The translations under genes and the position numbers were made by a program. From Rickettsiales bacterium (GTDB lineage: Bacteria > Pseudomonadota > Alphaproteobacteria > Rickettsiales > UBA1997): a stretch of DNA of 19,225 nucleotides. Positions 16,001-19,225 of this stretch are shown here, one piece after another. The stretch lies in contig JAIRSX010000095.1 in NCBI GenBank assembly GCA_031255235.1, forward strand, positions 1-19,225, written 5' to 3'. Positions within the stretch are counted from its first letter, which is position 1; each line of letters begins with the position of its first letter. Below the pieces are notes generated by a model. It was not told the origin of the DNA and ran no database searches. It saw nothing but the letters and a program-made list of their open reading frames with translations.

Positions 16001-19000
16001 TAATGCGGGGGGAACAAACATAAAGGGTGAATCCTCGGTAGGATATGGTATCCAGTCAAAAGGTAGCATAAATATAAATGGTGTCAATGGAGAACTTACC
16101 AGATTAAATAAACTTATAAATTATGATGGAAAAATCGAAGCAGATGGCAATGTAAATATAAAAACAAACGAAACTATAAACTATGGAAGCGATAATATAA
16201 ATTATTTTATAGATCCATATGCTGCAACAACCCATTATATTAAGGATTATGGTATGCCTTGCTATAATTGTGGAACTGGAGTTTATAAAGAATTATTTTA
16301 TAATTCAATTTTAAGATCCAATCAAAGTCAGATAATTTCAAATAATGGAACTTTAAATATAGATTCCAACGATAGAATAACAAACTACAATAGTATCATT
16401 TATAGTAAAGATAATATGTATCTCACAAGCAATGAATTATTTAATACCATAGCAGAATTCACAGCTAAAAATGTCAAATATCGCGTTGAAAGAAGAAAAA
16501 AGAGAAGATGGCAAAGACTTTGGAGATACAAATATTATACTGAATACAAACCAAATCAATATTATTTAGTTGCATTAAAATCCAATAATGCCCAATCTAG
16601 GATAGTTTCTCAAAAAAGTGTAGTAATATCTCCAAATAATAATCTTAAGGGAATAGTAATAAATAACGGAAATACTCATAAAACAACAACCAAAGAAGAA
16701 AATATATCAAAGCAAAACATTCCATATGCCACAACCAATCGAACAAATGATAATTTTTTAGATAAAGCCATAGAAACTAATACTTTGAATCCACTCGATG
16801 TTATAGAACTTCCTACCAATAACTATGGTATATTTCGTAAGTCTCAGGAGCCTAACACACATTTTTTGTATGAAACCGATCCTCTCCTTTTGGTAGACAC
16901 ATCAAACTTCCTAGGTAGTCAATATTTTCTAAATAGAATAGGGTTAGATCCATTCTTCCTTGACCAAAAATTTTTGGGTGATGTCTATATGGAACATAAT
17001 ATAATAAAGACACATCTGGAACAAATAGGTTTGTTTCAAAACAATAAAATAGCTGATGAAGAGATAGACACTTATATAAATAATCTCTTTAATACCCTTG
17101 ATGAAGAAAAGGTAGAAAAGATTGGATTAACCATTGGTAAAGAACTCACAAAAGAACAAATAAACAATTTAGAAGAAGATATAGTATGGTATGTGACAAA
17201 AACAATAACACTACCAAACAAAGATGAAAACGGAAACTACGAAACAGTAGAAGTACTAACTCCACAAATTTATCTATGCCAAGAAAGTGTAAACAACCTT
17301 TTACAAAATACTCAATCCCATAGCGAACTACGAGCAGAGTTATCAAAAAAACGAGCAACTGACAAAGCAGTAGAGGAATCCACTATTGCAGCTAACAAAG
17401 CTGTAACAGCCAAAGAAAATGCTTTAGTGGTACAAGCAAAAACAGAAGCACAACAAAAAATACAATCAGCGGAAGAACAATTAGCAATAATTGATTCTAT
17501 AAATAAGATGAAAACAGAAAACCTAGAAGAGTATAACGAAACTATCAATTCTATAATTGAAAACGAAATTAAAGAAACAAAAAAGAGTGTAAAAACACCA
17601 TGTAGTTCAAGATCTATGACTTGTTTAAGAACAGTAGAGAAATCTCAAGAAGAATTATTAGCCGAAGCAGAAGAAATTTTAAAAAGCAAAATACAATCTC
17701 AACTAGAAGAGAATTACTTTAATGAAATCAAAAGTGCAAAACTTAATGATTTCTATAACAGTGAACAACCTCAAAAACTATTTCAAATAACCTATAATAA
17801 CACTTACCAATCATCCTATGATAATGCCCTTACCCAATTCGAACAACAAAACTCTGTCAAAAAGAATACTGATACCATGATAGTCGGAAACGACATATTT
17901 ATACAAGGTTCCAACAACACAACAATATCTGATGATACATCATCATCTTCTATTCTCTCCAATGCGGGAACGATTTGGGGTAATAGAAATGTTGTAATAA
18001 CAGTAGACCAAATAAATAATGTGACAAATTCTGTAAATCGAGACGGTAATATAGCACCACAGGCAACAATCCTCGCAAACAACCTACTTTATCTTAATAC
18101 TACACAATATAAAACCGCAGACAACTTAACACCAAAAGAAATGGAAGAATTAACAAATAAAGGCTACACCATAGATAATCAAACAAATTATATTCTTGAT
18201 GAAAATAATCAAAAGATACCTTTCTCAACAGGTCAGATAAATAATATTGGTGGTACGATAGGTTCATTAAATCAAGATTCTACCACCTACATCTCAACAG
18301 GAACACTAAACAACATCACCAATAGCCAATCAGAAGACTATAAAATACATAACTATGAAGAGACAAGAACTTACATTGGCTCAACAGCACAAATAACAAG
18401 TGGAGGGAATCTTATGGTAGAAACCATAGCAAACCATTCAAAAGATGATGATGCCATAACAACAACAGCAAAAACAACAAATAAAGAAGGGGGATCTGTA
18501 AATCTATTAGGTTCATCTCTATCGGCGAAAGGCAATATGATTTTAAATGTGGAAGGAGATTTAAACTCTTTAACAGTACAAGACTATAATAGAACCTATA
18601 GTAAAGTAGAAATAGATAATGGATGGTTAGGTTCTAAAACAACAGAAATAAATGAGACCGCAACTCTGAATAACCTATCAAGTAATATAACTGCTTCCAA
18701 TAACTTAACTATAAATTCAAATAACCTTTTATCAGTTGGCACAAACTTTTCTGCCGGGAATGAATTAAATATGACAGCAACAGGTGACATAAACCTATTA
18801 AATGCTACGGACTATGACTACAATTATCATTATTACAAAAAGGAGGAATTTGATTTAGTTGGAGCCATAGTTAACGTGGCTACAGCAGCTACAGTAGCAG
18901 CCCTAACAGGAGGAGCAGGAGCAGCAGTAATGGCAGGAGCTAGTTCTACTATTGGAGCATCGAATATGAAAAAAGGTAACGAAACCATAACAATGAACTA

Positions 19001-19225
19001 TGACGAAACTACCATTGGCACAACACTAACAGGAAATAACATAAACATAAAGAGTGGTAACAATACAACAATGATAAGTACCACCATAACCACATCAAAT
19101 GATTTAAATATTGAAACAGGAAACGACCTTCTAATAGGAACAGCAGAAGAACAACACAATAGTTATGAGAATCACAATAGTTGGGGTGGTGATATTGGTA
19201 AAGCAGCATTAGGAGGGGCTATTAC
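13029..19225 (+). CDS. TpsA filamentous haemagglutinin/CdiA-like exoprotein (3' end beyond window)
   Basis: The frame is open without a stop from TTG 13029 to the window end, at least 2065 residues. A hydrophobic stretch (about 22-50) ending in TTQAIA or SAYA fits a long signal peptide. The TPS secretion domain follows at about 95-300, with GNPNF (N145), IANPNGIMVSGGGFINTSR (NPNGI at 188-192) and FAIDSTAMGGIYAGKI. Next comes an Asn/Thr-rich beta-solenoid of NxxTIxxxxDIxI-type repeats. It is broken by a non-solenoid insertion at about 670-942, and later carries a CYNC motif (C1078, C1081) and a basic patch at about 1150-1168. The conserved FHA/CdiA junction (YETDPLLLVDTSNFLGSQYF, then DIVWYVTKTITLP and VLTPQIYL) lies at about 1281-1416. 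It is followed by a coiled-coil insertion (about 1418-1614), then FHA-2-type repeats with an Ala/Gly-rich hydrophobic segment (about 1942-1980). There is no in-frame ATG before the TPS domain, so the start is uncertain. The C-terminus, and any toxin and immunity gene, is out of view. Confidence 0.92.
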   Translation, partial: MLKQTISSSILTSISLKSSFKKIISSFLSISILYTQILISFITTQAIANVTLIRSAYAYNDINPPQNIIDNPVNYIEADNSRGNGDTHLDRTQNGTPVININTPSQGGVSANYYKDFNVNKENLIFNNYQGEVGNSQLGGALYGNPNFNKTGVKEAEIILNEITTNRISSINGYIEVFGKKADLIIANPNGIMVSGGGFINTSRLSLITGKSSPNGTLDQNGNLNPFLLSKDPNATITIVGINIFDKNNNLIAYNLGIDATDVNYIDLMGRIMEINGDIYGSDNTEINIKTGNDKATYYKDKGFQVNSTNTKETEDTKPQFAIDSTAMGGIYAGKINIISTEDGVGVVNRGDLVSSIDNINFDVNGNIILEDTNLQTLNQEAKIKIQNKSDKNNSVIKINNSNIYAGHVNIETDNLINKNNSVIYGIDSINIESTDNVTNTNNSTIFANNDIEIKSSSIFNKNGTITSGENLTIDLSTDFITEGSIGSIYGTTILSAKNITLDNKITKNEDEDVTINLTGHNVILNASGNITNKKNSTLFASGDMTFNILLNENKLETGNLYNYGTIISTDNISINAENSIYNGNKNSTLQATISAGNNLQITTQNRLMNYGFLQAIGVYRDYVDENGNIFNLKDPTSGNLTLITKATKSSDYKLNNLDLLNEGNDKIVVPLPPEVQDKIDNINNIVDLNELDNLLLTTLNTNNEKEYYLVQKRIRLLAIRDVIEEARENYEFDTDSFAIGSPVTIEDFDENGNEITYLKIITDNDIQEQLKKILGNQYSYDDWKINLTNLETKIDEQIQEQLNRLDKYNEEQKINNPDFVDLDLDGFISLNPTGLEIKIDKNQILLTEKESQEQSRLVKIENLYNSLQQSLNSYDAIDWNSLTETQLKQNVYSLYTIINDTNSFNQDDWTIAEFDTSSASLSDYTKYLSRIRTDNTNQTSVEQTGIHNYGRLFSSNNTTLTSNSVLHNNKDSLIYSNNNINFNVSDILFNNAGGTNIKGESSVGYGIQSKGSININGVNGELTRLNKLINYDGKIEADGNVNIKTNETINYGSDNINYFIDPYAATTHYIKDYGMPCYNCGTGVYKELFYNSILRSNQSQIISNNGTLNIDSNDRITNYNSIIYSKDNMYLTSNELFNTIAEFTAKNVKYRVERRKKRRWQRLWRYKYYTEYKPNQYYLVALKSNNAQSRIVSQKSVVISPNNNLKGIVINNGNTHKTTTKEENISKQNIPYATTNRTNDNFLDKAIETNTLNPLDVIELPTNNYGIFRKSQEPNTHFLYETDPLLLVDTSNFLGSQYFLNRIGLDPFFLDQKFLGDVYMEHNIIKTHLEQIGLFQNNKIADEEIDTYINNLFNTLDEEKVEKIGLTIGKELTKEQINNLEEDIVWYVTKTITLPNKDENGNYETVEVLTPQIYLCQESVNNLLQNTQSHSELRAELSKKRATDKAVEESTIAANKAVTAKENALVVQAKTEAQQKIQSAEEQLAIIDSINKMKTENLEEYNETINSIIENEIKETKKSVKTPCSSRSMTCLRTVEKSQEELLAEAEEILKSKIQSQLEENYFNEIKSAKLNDFYNSEQPQKLFQITYNNTYQSSYDNALTQFEQQNSVKKNTDTMIVGNDIFIQGSNNTTISDDTSSSSILSNAGTIWGNRNVVITVDQINNVTNSVNRDGNIAPQATILANNLLYLNTTQYKTADNLTPKEMEELTNKGYTIDNQTNYILDENNQKIPFSTGQINNIGGTIGSLNQDSTTYISTGTLNNITNSQSEDYKIHNYEETRTYIGSTAQITSGGNLMVETIANHSKDDDAITTTAKTTNKEGGSVNLLGSSLSAKGNMILNVEGDLNSLTVQDYNRTYSKVEIDNGWLGSKTTEINETATLNNLSSNITASNNLTINSNNLLSVGTNFSAGNELNMTATGDINLLNATDYDYNYHYYKKEEFDLVGAIVNVATAATVAALTGGAGAAVMAGASSTIGASNMKKGNETITMNYDETTIGTTLTGNNINIKSGNNTTMISTTITTSNDLNIETGNDLLIGTAEEQHNSYENHNSWGGDIGKAALGGAI

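Noticed and set aside
17146..19209. Several minus-strand open frames of 64-88 codons opposite the TpsA gene
   Set aside because: Their composition is the complement of Asn/Thr/Lys-rich repeats, and the opposite strand has a continuous, family-matching frame.
1..19225. CRISPR array, tRNA, rRNA or riboswitch
   Set aside because: No regularly spaced identical repeats, cloverleaf-like sequences or known riboswitch cores were seen by eye; a covariance-model scan was not possible.

Overview
This window comes from a very AT-rich bacterial genome (GC roughly one third, judged by eye). It has a Gram-negative envelope: there is a two-partner secretion outer-membrane transporter, a DPBB/RlpA-like cell-wall protein and a VirB4-type secretion ATPase. 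Three things together recall Rickettsiales or a relative: an isolated virB4, an ATP-synthase gamma gene separated from the rest of its operon, and degenerate IS5-type transposase pieces. Biosynthetic leuB and lysA next to a giant haemagglutinin would suit an extracellular, amino-acid-making lineage of that order (Deianiraea-like). This placement is inference; there is no rRNA or other marker in the window to confirm it.

Layout. (1) 2-130 is a decayed IS5-type transposase fragment on the + strand. (2) 277-7823 is a compact minus-strand run, read as atpG, lysA, leuB, an unannotated 33-residue single-pass membrane protein (4446-4547), a membrane-anchored thioredoxin-like/NHL-propeller protein, and virB4. 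Gaps are 0-44 bases, so this is probably one operon mixing energy metabolism, lysine/peptidoglycan and leucine synthesis, and secretion. (3) Divergently, pyrG (7904-9517) overlaps an RlpA-like gene (9514-10104) by four bases. (4) 10105-10585 is non-coding apart from the C-terminal remnant of an IS5-type transposase on the minus strand. (5) 10586-12568 (minus) encodes a TpsB/FhaC/ShlB-type transporter. After a 460-base divergent region, 13029 to the window end (plus) encodes the first ~2065 residues of a TpsA filamentous haemagglutinin or CdiA-like protein that continues beyond the window.

How the parts work together. TpsB would export TpsA through the outer membrane after TpsA's TPS domain (NPNF and NPNGI motifs) is recognised. 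TpsA is the most distinctive object here. Its beta-solenoid is interrupted by two non-solenoid insertions, one of them a predicted antiparallel coiled-coil hairpin with a Cys-x6-Cys loop at its turn, and by an Ala/Gly-rich hydrophobic segment inside the late FHA repeats. Its reading frame has no in-frame ATG before the secretion domain. It either starts at TTG 13029, or it starts at ATG 13010 when a short AT-dinucleotide tract gains one unit, which raises possible phase variation. The second novel candidate is the 33-residue membrane peptide plus NHLRC2-like protein pair next to virB4, where the thioredoxin CxxC is missing.

Most genes lack a clear Shine-Dalgarno sequence, and several have -10-like hexamers only 8-14 bases from the start codon. 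I saw no tRNA, rRNA, CRISPR array or riboswitch.
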